NCBI GenBank assembly: GCA_964614345.1
Contig: CAZTLP010000023.1
Location: forward strand, 1-18,696
Reading direction: 5' to 3'
Origin: AEGEAN-183 sp964614345
GTDB lineage: Bacteria; Pseudomonadota; Gammaproteobacteria; Magnimaribacterales; Magnimaribacteraceae
Length of the DNA: 18,696 nucleotides
Shown here: piece by piece, positions 1 through 7,815 of the stretch
How positions within the stretch are numbered: the stretch's first letter is position 1
Layout of the letters: each line of letters opens with the position of its first letter
The notes under the pieces: generated by a model
What the model was told of the DNA's origin: nothing
The model's database searches: none
What the model saw: the letters and a program-made list of their open reading frames with translations, nothing else
Made by a program: the position numbers and the translations under genes

Positions 1-2
1 CG

Positions 3-290
3 TTTATTTTTGTCTACCTGCCTCACGTACCAAATGAGATATCTGAAAAGGAAGACGCGTATAGAGCCACTAGCATTCGAGAAGGTATGGAATGGCTTCT
101 TTCACCATTAATGATGTATCAAAATTATCACCTTGTGCACCATCTTTATCCGAACGTTCCTTTCTATCGACTAGTTAAAATTTGGAACTCCAGATTAGAT
201 GAGCATCTTTCACACGACCCCGCTATTGTTCCTGGCCTAGGTCTTTATCCACGACCTGCTAAGACCCCCGAATTAGGTGGTAGCAAATGA
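3..290 (+). CDS. Membrane fatty acid desaturase, C-terminal fragment (5' end outside window)
   Basis: The reading frame is open from base 3 to the TGA at 288-290, so this is the last 95 codons of a longer gene. Codons 43-47 read HLVHH, followed by LYPNVPFYRL. This is the third histidine box (HxxHH) of the integral-membrane di-iron desaturase/hydroxylase superfamily, and the region after it is typical of the cytosolic tail. Such enzymes use O2 and an electron carrier to desaturate or hydroxylate acyl chains, carotenoids or similar lipids. The other two histidine boxes and the membrane spans lie upstream of the window, so the substrate cannot be assigned. The TGA overlaps an ATG at 287, but the next gene more likely starts at 362. 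The two genes could share a transcript. A carotenoid hydroxylase/ketolase is a possible alternative. Confidence 0.75.
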   Translation, partial: FIFVYLPHVPNEISEKEDAYRATSIREGMEWLLSPLMMYQNYHLVHHLYPNVPFYRLVKIWNSRLDEHLSHDPAIVPGLGLYPRPAKTPELGGSK

Positions 291-346
291 CCATAACGAA
301 TTCCATAAAGATTTATAAGAAATTAATCAATATAAAGTTAGTAAAA

Positions 347-353
347 AAGGAGG
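347..353 (+). promoter_or_regulatory. Strong Shine-Dalgarno that fixes the start of the DUF1302 gene
   Basis: AAGGAGG lies 8 nt before the ATG at 362. The in-frame ATG at 287 has no such site and would put about 25 lysine/isoleucine-rich residues before the signal peptide. The ATG at 362 gives a normal Sec signal sequence, so it is preferred. Confidence 0.8.
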
Positions 354-361
354 AAATCCAA

Positions 362-2224
362 ATGAATAACACAACTTTAAAATTATCAATGCAAACAGTT
401 AGGAGGTTAAATAAATTTATTTCTTTAGCCTCGGTCTCTTTGGCTTCCTTGCTTTTTATAGCTCCAGCCTATGCCGAAGACGTTTGGTTTGGAGGGCGTA
501 TAAAAGTAGGTAATGGTGTCTTTTATGACAGACTCGATGACTCATCCGGTCAAGGACCTGCACAGTTTGTCTTAGAATTGCAAGCTGAGTGGTCTCCCAA
601 TGATAACGTTACTGTTATTGGTGATGTCTGGCTGAGAGGAGATAGGTTTTATGATTTAGATGACGGTGAGTTTAGAGCACCGGCGTTTCAAAACTTCACA
701 TCTCCACAGAGTGCCTTTTTGGATAGATTTAGTATGTCTGCTTCAAGCGACGGATCATATTTATTACCAGACCCCTTCGGAGCGTCAGGTAAAGAACAGG
801 AACTTTTAGACGATTTTGATGATGAAATTCTTCGTGAGTTATCGGTAAGGTTTACGAACGACGAAGGTACATTGGCCGTGAAAGTAGGTAAATTTCAAAG
901 AGGGTGGGGGCAGGCAGATGGCCTTAGGCTGTTAGACATTCTTAATGCCCAAGATCTGCGTCAAAGGACTCTTTTGGCAGATACCGATGAAATCAGAATA
1001 CCGGCTTGGAGCATCGCCGTTACCGCCGAAATATCAAATGATGTTTCACTTGAACTTATTTATATACCGGAAGTTCGTCATTCAGAATTCGTGATTAATA
1101 ATCCTACACCGAATAGTCAAACTTCTGGTGGTGGTTTTGGATTCCCTTTCCCACGTATTATTGAAGGTCAAACTGGGTTCGGAATGCCTTTGCTTGGTGC
1201 TCATCTCACTGAACGTGAAGTGGAAGAATGGAAAAATGAAGAAGTAGGTGCGCGTCTGAAATTTGATGCTTTTGGTGGAGAGGCTACATTTAACGTATTC
1301 TATGGGTATCAAGACTTACCAGTTGTCGTGCTCACAGGTGCTACCCTTCATGTCGGGTCATTTATCAACGATCCAGCAGCCTCAGTTGCGAACGTACCAC
1401 TTGATGTTCCCACGACCATCGGTGCCATTCATGCACCGGGTCAATATGTTGATTTCTTGCAGTCTCTTGCAGGCGGAACTGCCGCACCGGGAGACTTCCC
1501 TCTAATTCCGTTTGGTTGTTTAGATATTCTAAACCCCGGCGCTGGTGGATTCCCTTGCTCAGTAACTGCGGATTTTGAATTGGATTACACGGAACGCCAA
1601 AAAACAGTTGGTTTTTCGTTTACTCGGGATATGAGCGAGTGGAAGTTCGGACCTAAAAATGTGTCACCAGTACTTCGACTGGAGATAACCCATGAATTAG
1701 ATAAAGCGTTTAACCGTCAGGTTATAAATGATCCTTTCATACCAGGACTATTAGCAAAAGGTACCCCAGCATTAATTGGAACTAAAGCTGATACCGTCAC
1801 CCACCGCGATCAAACATCAACCCTAATAGGGTTCGATTACAATATGTGGTTATCCAGTTGGAAAAGTCAACGGAGTTCTATTTTTGTGACCTCACAATTC
1901 TTTAACATTAAGACGAAGGATCATAAAAATTTAATGTTTCAAGCACCTTATGCATTGTTAGATGTAGAAGAAAACCAACAATATTTTACTCAAACTTATT
2001 CACTTGGATTAAGTAACGACAATGTAATTCTTGATGGGTTGGCTGTTTGGGATCTTAGCAAAGATGGATTTGCATATCGACAAAGGGTTACTTTCTCGGC
2101 TATGGGTAACAAATTGATTCCAAGAATTGAGATAGGAACTTTTGATGGTGATACGGAAGAAGGACTGCTCGCTTTGTACAAAGATTCTGACTATGTCGAG
2201 TTTTCACTCACCTATCAATTTTAA
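362..2224 (+). CDS. DUF1302 family outer-membrane beta-barrel protein
   Basis: This gene encodes a 620-aa exported protein. Residues 1-38 form a Sec signal peptide: basic RR near residue 14, a hydrophobic core, then APAYA before ED. The mature part is rich in alternating hydrophobic/polar strands and ends in YQF, a terminal aromatic signature of outer-membrane barrels. The segment KVGKFQRGWGQADGLRLLD followed by NAQDL matches the conserved N-terminal core of DUF1302 (PF06980). The family is thought to sit in the outer membrane and is usually encoded next to DUF1329, as here (25 nt gap). Its role is not established; association with uptake or handling of hydrophobic compounds is inferred from typical gene neighbourhoods. 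The gene uses CGN arginine codons and is richer in GC than genes after 3700. Confidence 0.85.
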   Translation: MNNTTLKLSMQTVRRLNKFISLASVSLASLLFIAPAYAEDVWFGGRIKVGNGVFYDRLDDSSGQGPAQFVLELQAEWSPNDNVTVIGDVWLRGDRFYDLDDGEFRAPAFQNFTSPQSAFLDRFSMSASSDGSYLLPDPFGASGKEQELLDDFDDEILRELSVRFTNDEGTLAVKVGKFQRGWGQADGLRLLDILNAQDLRQRTLLADTDEIRIPAWSIAVTAEISNDVSLELIYIPEVRHSEFVINNPTPNSQTSGGGFGFPFPRIIEGQTGFGMPLLGAHLTEREVEEWKNEEVGARLKFDAFGGEATFNVFYGYQDLPVVVLTGATLHVGSFINDPAASVANVPLDVPTTIGAIHAPGQYVDFLQSLAGGTAAPGDFPLIPFGCLDILNPGAGGFPCSVTADFELDYTERQKTVGFSFTRDMSEWKFGPKNVSPVLRLEITHELDKAFNRQVINDPFIPGLLAKGTPALIGTKADTVTHRDQTSTLIGFDYNMWLSSWKSQRSSIFVTSQFFNIKTKDHKNLMFQAPYALLDVEENQQYFTQTYSLGLSNDNVILDGLAVWDLSKDGFAYRQRVTFSAMGNKLIPRIEIGTFDGDTEEGLLALYKDSDYVEFSLTYQF

Positions 2225-2249
2225 TCCCTATATATAAAGGAGAACACAA

Positions 2250-3659
2250 ATGAAAATTTATAAAATAAAAACATTGTTAATCTGCCTAACCCTAACAGCA
2301 TTTGGCTCTATGGCCTCTACTGTACAGGCTGGTGATGAATGGATTGATAAATGGAAATCCTTCGCAGCTGAAACTGGGCTGCCCGAACATGCTGCCTGGG
2401 CTGCTGCAATAGATAATGCTGAAGTAAGGGCACTTGCTAAAGATTGGGAAGATTTCCGTGGATATACGGCGTCTTCTTTACTGGCGAAAGAAACACTTCC
2501 TGCTGAATTGAAACCTGGTTTTATCATCACGAAAGAAAACATAGATTCATTACCATGGATAAAAGACTATTTGCCGCAATATTGGATCGATCGTTTAACT
2601 TCTGATTGGACGCCGATAAAAGGTATCCGTGTTGTTCCAACTACGCATTATTACATGCAACAAGCGCGATTGGACGCAACCAAGACACTTGAACCAGATC
2701 ATTTTAAAATTAATGAAAAAGGAGAACTCCGTGACAAAAATGGTGAGCATGGGTTTATAAGCGAAGCCGGCCTGCCATTTATCAATCCTCAAAATGGTGA
2801 AGAACTCAACTGGTTGTTTAATGCCCATGGCGTAGGTACGGATGATTTGTATTTTGATACGATCGATATGGCAGCATGCAATAGAGCAAATAACCTCGAA
2901 CGTATGTATAAAGCGAATATTTTTTGGCGCCGAATGGCAGGACGTGTGAGTGCACCACCATTAGGGAATGTCGAAGGTTTCGAGGGTATAACAGAAGCAG
3001 GTGCTTTGTTAATCAAATCCCCACGTGATGTTCGTGGTCTGGCGGGTGTAAGACTTAGGTTCGCTGACGCGGATTTAGATGATGATTTCAAGCTTTACAT
3101 TCCTTCGCTTCGCCGCACGCGGGCACTAACAGGAACAAATGGTCAAGATCCTATCGCTCCAGGACTTGAACTCACTTGGGACGAATGGCGTTCAAATTGG
3201 TTTAAAACGGATCGACGTAAGTTTAAGTACACATTAATTAAGGAAGCCATTATTCTTGCTGGTCCAGAAGTCGGAAATGTTTATGACCCACTCCGAATTT
3301 CCGATGATGCCTGTAACTTGTCGGGGATCGTCGACATGGAATTGCGCCCAACTTGGCTTTATGAAATTACTGATCTTACAGAAACTTACCAATATTCTGT
3401 TAAACGTGTTCATGTGGATAAAGAGACTTATTATGCTCAATACTTGGAAATGGTTGATAGAAATGGAGATATATGGCGTATTTGGGATGACACACGTGAC
3501 TGGGAGCCTACTACTGGTAGATTTATGTGGAGATCCGCGATAATTGCTAATGTTAGAGATGAACGTGCAACCATTATTACGGTGGATTCTGCATGGGAAA
3601 AAATAGATTCTATGACAAATGCTATCTTCAATATTGATCAATTACGTGATCGTCGATAA
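2250..3659 (+). CDS. DUF1329 family periplasmic protein (LolA-like fold)
   Basis: This 469-aa protein starts at an ATG preceded by AAAGGAGA (2236-2243). Residues 1-27 are a cleavable signal peptide (…STVQA|GDEW). Family landmarks include FIITKENIDSLPWIKDYLPQ, a NRANNLERMYKANIFWRRM segment, and the best-conserved core SPRDVRGLAGVRLRF…YIPSLRRTRALTGTNGQDP…LTWDEW. These place it in DUF1329 (PF07044), whose fold resembles the LolA/LolB lipoprotein carriers, so it may bind a hydrophobic ligand or lipid in the periplasm. DUF1302 and DUF1329 genes occur together widely in proteobacteria; I infer one functional unit and one transcript, ended by the terminator just after the stop codon. No RND/MMPL exporter, a frequent third partner, is inside the window; it could be upstream. 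Confidence 0.87.
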   Translation: MKIYKIKTLLICLTLTAFGSMASTVQAGDEWIDKWKSFAAETGLPEHAAWAAAIDNAEVRALAKDWEDFRGYTASSLLAKETLPAELKPGFIITKENIDSLPWIKDYLPQYWIDRLTSDWTPIKGIRVVPTTHYYMQQARLDATKTLEPDHFKINEKGELRDKNGEHGFISEAGLPFINPQNGEELNWLFNAHGVGTDDLYFDTIDMAACNRANNLERMYKANIFWRRMAGRVSAPPLGNVEGFEGITEAGALLIKSPRDVRGLAGVRLRFADADLDDDFKLYIPSLRRTRALTGTNGQDPIAPGLELTWDEWRSNWFKTDRRKFKYTLIKEAIILAGPEVGNVYDPLRISDDACNLSGIVDMELRPTWLYEITDLTETYQYSVKRVHVDKETYYAQYLEMVDRNGDIWRIWDDTRDWEPTTGRFMWRSAIIANVRDERATIITVDSAWEKIDSMTNAIFNIDQLRDRR

Positions 3660-3681
3660 CTGATTAAATTTTGGGTGTGAG

Positions 3682-3710
3682 AAAGCCCGGTTTTTTGCCG
3701 GGCTTTTTTA
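3682..3710 (+). terminator. Rho-independent terminator after the DUF1329 gene
   Basis: The arms AAAGCCCGG (3682-3690) and CCGGGCTTT (3698-3706) pair perfectly around a 7-nt loop, and the T run continues to 3709. It lies 22 nt after the DUF1329 stop. It also ends 1 nt before the stop codon of the convergent phosphatase gene. On the minus strand the following T tract is poor, so that direction would be terminated less well. Confidence 0.92.
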
Positions 3711-4706
3711 TTAAATTTCAAATTCTGCCGCTTCTAAAAGGATCCCTTTTTCATTTTTCAATTCAATTTTGATAGTTCCGGATGAGTCTATATTAATCAA
3801 TCCATAATTCATGTCGTAATGCATCTTACCTAAAAGCAAAGGGTCAGTTTCATCCCAAACAGCAACTAGCCATCTGGGCAACGGTTTATTTAAAGAAGAG
3901 CTGGTTAATTCATAGAGATTACCTTGCTTATATATTCCTGCTTTGTGCCTATCTCCCGAAGCAAGAACTACAGGTTTTTGAAATTGTTTTATTAAAGACA
4001 ACAACCTCTCTTTTTCATGAGGAAAGTTACTCCATTTCTCGAACCCGTGATTTGTGGCAAGAATTTGTATTGAAGAAACCAAGATAATAATGTCTGCGGT
4101 TTCTTGGAATTTTTTTTCCAACCAATCCCACTGTTGTTTGCCTAATATAGTTTTACTAACATCTGTAGTAGATCGATAGTTCCTTTTTTCTCCTTCAAGG
4201 GGAGAGCGGAAGTATCTAGTATCTAATCCAATAAATAGGATTTTCTTATCTTTTATTTGCCTAGTTTCAGAAAAATAAATACCTTCTCTTTTATGACGAT
4301 CATCTTGTTTATCAACTCTCCAAAAATCTAAAAACAACTTCTGAGAATCACTTTTTAGTGTGTATTCATTTCCACCATCATTTAGTCCATAATCATGGTC
4401 ATCCCAAATTGCTAGAGGTTTTAAGTTTTTTAACCAATCTGGGAAATTTTTGCCTTGCTTAGCATAAGCAGGCGCCATGTTGGAAAGTTCACCCGAATCA
4501 AGGTCTCCGTAAACATTATCTCCCATGAAGAAGAATTCATTCAGATTTTCTTTTTCTACAGCTTTCCATATAGGCTGCGGTCTTGCTTCGTCTACACAGG
4601 ATCCAAATCCAATTTTCAGTGTTTCAATATTATCTTCAGCTAAACTTAGTGAACTTACGAACAATAACAAGGCAAAATAGAGAAATTTAAGATGGGATTT
4701 ATTCAT
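3711..4706 (-). CDS. Secreted PhoD-like metallophosphatase
   Basis: This 331-aa protein has a Sec signal peptide (residues 1-23, …SLSLA|ED). The metal-site motifs of the PhoD-like superfamily appear in order: GFGSC (33-37), FMGDNVYGD (60-68), IWDDHDYGLNDGG (100-112), GLDTRYF in the middle, and SGDRH (250-254). PhoD enzymes hydrolyse phosphomono- or diesters using Ca2+/Fe3+; this short, single-domain form lacks the N-terminal extension of Bacillus PhoD, and its substrate is unknown. Export suggests phosphate scavenging or release from organic phosphates in the periplasm or outside the cell. The start has only a weak GGTG upstream. It is divergent from the peptidase gene across an 83-nt gap in which I see no convincing promoter or Pho box. 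Its stop abuts the terminator of the convergent DUF1329 gene. Confidence 0.82.
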   Translation of the reverse strand: MNKSHLKFLYFALLLFVSSLSLAEDNIETLKIGFGSCVDEARPQPIWKAVEKENLNEFFFMGDNVYGDLDSGELSNMAPAYAKQGKNFPDWLKNLKPLAIWDDHDYGLNDGGNEYTLKSDSQKLFLDFWRVDKQDDRHKREGIYFSETRQIKDKKILFIGLDTRYFRSPLEGEKRNYRSTTDVSKTILGKQQWDWLEKKFQETADIIILVSSIQILATNHGFEKWSNFPHEKERLLSLIKQFQKPVVLASGDRHKAGIYKQGNLYELTSSSLNKPLPRWLVAVWDETDPLLLGKMHYDMNYGLINIDSSGTIKIELKNEKGILLEAAEFEI

Positions 4707-4789
4707 ATCATCACCATACTAAGAATAACTGGATGAAAGTAAAGATAACCAATCTACCTAGTAAAAGTTTAACTTGATAGGATATAGGT

Positions 4790-6898
4790 ATGAAGAATAA
4801 GAGATATTTATTTTTATTCATGATTTGTTCTCTATTGATGTGGTCTTGTGCATCAATAACTGAATATCCGGTAACCAAAAAAGTTTCACATACAGACTTA
4901 TTACATGGTGTAGAGGTTGAAGACCCATACCGCTGGTTAGAAGATTTTACTAGCGAAGAAGTCGAGACATGGGTTGAATTGCAAAATGATTTAAGCAGGA
5001 AGTATTTAACTAAGAATAGATACAGAAAAAAAATTAAAGAAAATCTAGAATCTATTTGGGTAAGCAATTCGAAAAGCATTCCTCAGATAAGAGGAAGCAA
5101 TATTTTTTATTTTTTTAACGAAGGTAATTGGCAACAAAGTAAATTACTAAAACAAGATTGTGACACTTGCAAATCAAAAGTATTAATTGATCCCAACAAA
5201 TTTTCTGCAGACGGTACTGTGTCTTTATCGAACTTAAGTATCAGCCCAAATGGAAAATTTGTAGCTTATTCTGTTTCTGATGGGGGGTCAGATTGGAAAA
5301 CCTGGAAGGTATTAGATGTAGACTCTAATCAAACACTAGAAGACACAATTGAATGGACTAAATTTTCTTCTGGATCATGGGAAGCAGACAGTTCTGGGTT
5401 TTATTATCAAAAATACCCAGAGCCCAAAGAAGTAGCACTTTCTGAAATCAACAGAAGCCCTAAGTTATATTTCCATAAAATAGGTACCTCACAAAAAAAA
5501 GATGTACTGGTTTACGAGCGACCTGATAGACCAAACTGGTCTTGGGGCATTCAAACAAGTGAAGATGGAAGGTTTAGAATTTTATCTGTAAGTGAAGGAA
5601 CTGATGATAGTAACAGGCTTTATGTTCAACTTAGTAAAGACAGTTCTTTTATCCCTGTCGTAGCAGAGTTAGAAGCAACTTATATATTTTTAGGAAATCA
5701 AGGAAGTGATCTTTGGTTTTATACAAATAAGAACGCACCAAAAGGCAAGATAGTAAAATTAAAAATTAATGGAAGTGAATCTTTTTTGTGGGAAGAGGTA
5801 GTAAATGAATCTGAGCTTGCTATATCAGGATTTAGCTTAATTAATAACAAGCTTGTAATTGAATACCTTAAAGACTCTCTATCTAAAGTTGCTTTTTATA
5901 ATCTAAAAGGAGAATTTATATCTAACTTGGATTTGCCATCGAATGGTTCTGTGGTTGGTTTTAATGGAAAGATGAGTGATAGATACACTTACTTTAGTTT
6001 TACTAATTATGTAACTCCAACCAAGATTTATAAAATGGATATGGAAACTCTAAATTTTGAGGAGTACTGGAAAGAATCTCTACCCAATTTTAATTCGTCT
6101 GATTTTATTTCTGAGCTACGATTTTATGAATCAAAAGATGGAACAAAGATCCCACTGCATATAAGTTATAAAAAAGATATCCAAATTAAAGCAGACACAC
6201 CCATCCTGCTTTATGGTTACGGTGGGTTTAATATATCGATACTTCCCAGATTTAGTAAAACTTATTTAGCCTGGATGAATCAAGGAGGGGTTGTAGCTGT
6301 TGCTAATCTCAGGGGCGGCTCTGAATATGGCGATGCTTGGCATGAAGCCGGCATGTTATTAAACAAACAGAATGTCTTTGATGACTTTGCTTATGCTGCC
6401 AAGTTTCTACATTCAAAGAATATAGGTAGTAGTAAATCCACAGTTATCTTAGGCAGGTCAAATGGAGGTTTGTTAGTAGGCTCAACGATGTTACAAAATC
6501 CTTCATTATTTGCAGTGGCCATCCCGCAAGTAGGGGTTATGGATATGTTGAGATTTAGTAAATTTACAATCGGGTGGGCTTGGGAGAGTGATTATGGTTC
6601 TGTTGATGATAGGGAAGAATTCTTTAATCTTCTTTCATACTCTCCCTATCATAATATTGAGACAGGAGTTTGTTATCCACCCACATTAATTACAACAGCA
6701 AACCGAGATGACCGTGTAGTTCCTTCTCACTCATTTAAGTTTGCAGCAAGATTACAAGAACTCCAAGGATGCGATAATCCTGTGTTATTGAGAGTTGAGA
6801 CCAGAGCAGGTCATGGTTCTGGTACACCTAGAAGCAAGAGAATTGAGGAGATAGCAGATATATATGGGTATGCCTTGTCAGTTATCAAAGATGGGTAG
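4790..6898 (+). CDS. Prolyl oligopeptidase family serine peptidase (S9A), lipoprotein
   Basis: This 702-aa protein begins with a lipoprotein-type signal whose lipobox is LMWSC (Cys20). Residues about 27-430 form the N-terminal beta-propeller, opening with the family signature HGVEVEDPYRWLED. The alpha/beta-hydrolase half contains YGYGGF, ANLRGGSEYGDAWHEAG and the triad Ser557 (GRSNGG), Asp640 (NRDDRVVP) and His675 (AGHGSG), spaced almost as in mammalian prolyl oligopeptidase (554/641/680). The length is normal for the family (about 700). It should cleave short peptides after proline, anchored in the envelope if the lipobox is used. A predicted lipoprotein form differs from cytosolic family members. 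A weak AGGATATAGG precedes the ATG. Arginine codons are mostly AGA/AGG, unlike the genes before 3660. Confidence 0.9.
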   Translation: MKNKRYLFLFMICSLLMWSCASITEYPVTKKVSHTDLLHGVEVEDPYRWLEDFTSEEVETWVELQNDLSRKYLTKNRYRKKIKENLESIWVSNSKSIPQIRGSNIFYFFNEGNWQQSKLLKQDCDTCKSKVLIDPNKFSADGTVSLSNLSISPNGKFVAYSVSDGGSDWKTWKVLDVDSNQTLEDTIEWTKFSSGSWEADSSGFYYQKYPEPKEVALSEINRSPKLYFHKIGTSQKKDVLVYERPDRPNWSWGIQTSEDGRFRILSVSEGTDDSNRLYVQLSKDSSFIPVVAELEATYIFLGNQGSDLWFYTNKNAPKGKIVKLKINGSESFLWEEVVNESELAISGFSLINNKLVIEYLKDSLSKVAFYNLKGEFISNLDLPSNGSVVGFNGKMSDRYTYFSFTNYVTPTKIYKMDMETLNFEEYWKESLPNFNSSDFISELRFYESKDGTKIPLHISYKKDIQIKADTPILLYGYGGFNISILPRFSKTYLAWMNQGGVVAVANLRGGSEYGDAWHEAGMLLNKQNVFDDFAYAAKFLHSKNIGSSKSTVILGRSNGGLLVGSTMLQNPSLFAVAIPQVGVMDMLRFSKFTIGWAWESDYGSVDDREEFFNLLSYSPYHNIETGVCYPPTLITTANRDDRVVPSHSFKFAARLQELQGCDNPVLLRVETRAGHGSGTPRSKRIEEIADIYGYALSVIKDG

Positions 6899-6899
6899 A

Positions 6900-6929
6900 T
6901 TGAGTTAATTGACTTGAAAATGCTACTAT
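6900..6929 (+). promoter_or_regulatory. Possible sigma70-type promoter for the dioxygenase-amidohydrolase pair
   Basis: TTGAGT (6900-6905) and TACTAT (6924-6929) are separated by 18 nt; each matches 4 of 6 consensus bases. The position, 20 nt before the ATG at 6949, is plausible, but the match is modest in AT-rich DNA. The start has no recognisable Shine-Dalgarno. Confidence 0.3.
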
Positions 6930-6948
6930 TTAAGAAATTAATTCAGTA

Positions 6949-7812
6949 ATGTCTAAAGCAATAGAAAAACCGGATGAAACTTTAAGTACAGTTCAGCCTT
7001 TTGAATTTACGAAGGAATTTACCAAACAACTGAAAGAGTTAGATCTATTGGAAACAGTAGATCATATGAAAGAGCAGGGTTATGCCGTGATGGATGCTGG
7101 CGTCTCTGAAGACTTTAATCAAAGATTAAGGGAAACATGCATCAAATTAGCTCAAGAAACAGAAGGTGCAGCTAAAGGTTATGCTGCTGCGATCTTGTTA
7201 GGACGCGATCCTATCTTTGAGGAAGTGGTCTTAAATCCTAAGATCCAAGCAATGGTAGAAGTGATGTGCGGAAAGGGAGCTTTGTTATCTCAATTGATTG
7301 CAAGCGTCAGACCAAAGGGATCTCCAGAAATAGGATTACATGCAGATCAAAACTGGACGCCCGCACCTTTTCCAATTCACAACCAACTATTAACTCTTTG
7401 TTGGGCTTGTGATGAATACACCGAAGAGGGTGGGTGTACTAAGGTTATACCCAAATCTCACTTAAAACGTAGACACCCTTTGCCGGAAGAGATTACGGCT
7501 CAACAAGGCGCCATTCCAGTAGAATGTTCTTCAGGTTCTCTAGCTATGTGGGATGGTTCTATCTGGCACAGTAATTACCCTAGAACTAAAGAAGGAGAAA
7601 GGGTGGTTATTCATATAACTTTCAGTCGATTGGCTCTAAGGACAGTAGAGTGCTATGACCATTTAGATGAAAAGTGGCTGGAAGGAAAACCTAAAGAACT
7701 AGCAACAATGTTGGGTAGGGATGATTTTTTAGGTCATAAAGACTTTTCTAAAGGAGGAGCTGGAGGAGAAGCTGAAAAACTGGTTAAAACTTTTACCCGG
7801 GCTAGAAGTTAA
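6949..7812 (+). CDS. Phytanoyl-CoA dioxygenase (PhyH) family Fe(II)/2-oxoglutarate oxygenase
   Basis: This 287-aa protein has the PhyH jelly-roll signature. The facial triad is His131-x-Asp133 (GLHADQNW) and distal His207 (SIWHSNYPR), with Arg218 in GERVV suited to bind 2-oxoglutarate. The family hydroxylates C-H bonds, for example the alpha carbon of branched acyl-CoA, and many bacterial members act on small natural products, so the substrate is open. There is no signal peptide, so it acts in the cytosol. The start codon lacks an evident ribosome-binding site; no nearby in-frame alternative is better. The amidohydrolase gene follows after 3 nt, implying an operon and perhaps successive steps: hydroxylation, then hydrolysis or C-C cleavage. 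Confidence 0.87.
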   Translation: MSKAIEKPDETLSTVQPFEFTKEFTKQLKELDLLETVDHMKEQGYAVMDAGVSEDFNQRLRETCIKLAQETEGAAKGYAAAILLGRDPIFEEVVLNPKIQAMVEVMCGKGALLSQLIASVRPKGSPEIGLHADQNWTPAPFPIHNQLLTLCWACDEYTEEGGCTKVIPKSHLKRRHPLPEEITAQQGAIPVECSSGSLAMWDGSIWHSNYPRTKEGERVVIHITFSRLALRTVECYDHLDEKWLEGKPKELATMLGRDDFLGHKDFSKGGAGGEAEKLVKTFTRARS

Positions 7813-7815
7813 AAA

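Noticed and set aside
287..361. Extended start of the DUF1302 gene at ATG 287 overlapping the desaturase stop
   Set aside because: The ATG at 362 has a strong AAGGAGG at ideal spacing and begins a normal signal peptide; the extension would add 25 charged residues before it.
4707..4789. Divergent promoters between phosphatase and peptidase genes
   Set aside because: Only scattered AT-rich hexamers are present; no -35/-10 pair with good spacing and no Pho box could be supported by eye.
4711..5079. Minus-strand 122-codon open frame between the phosphatase and the peptidase
   Set aside because: It lies almost wholly antisense to the start of the prolyl oligopeptidase gene, which has full-length family support; the frame has no recognisable protein features.
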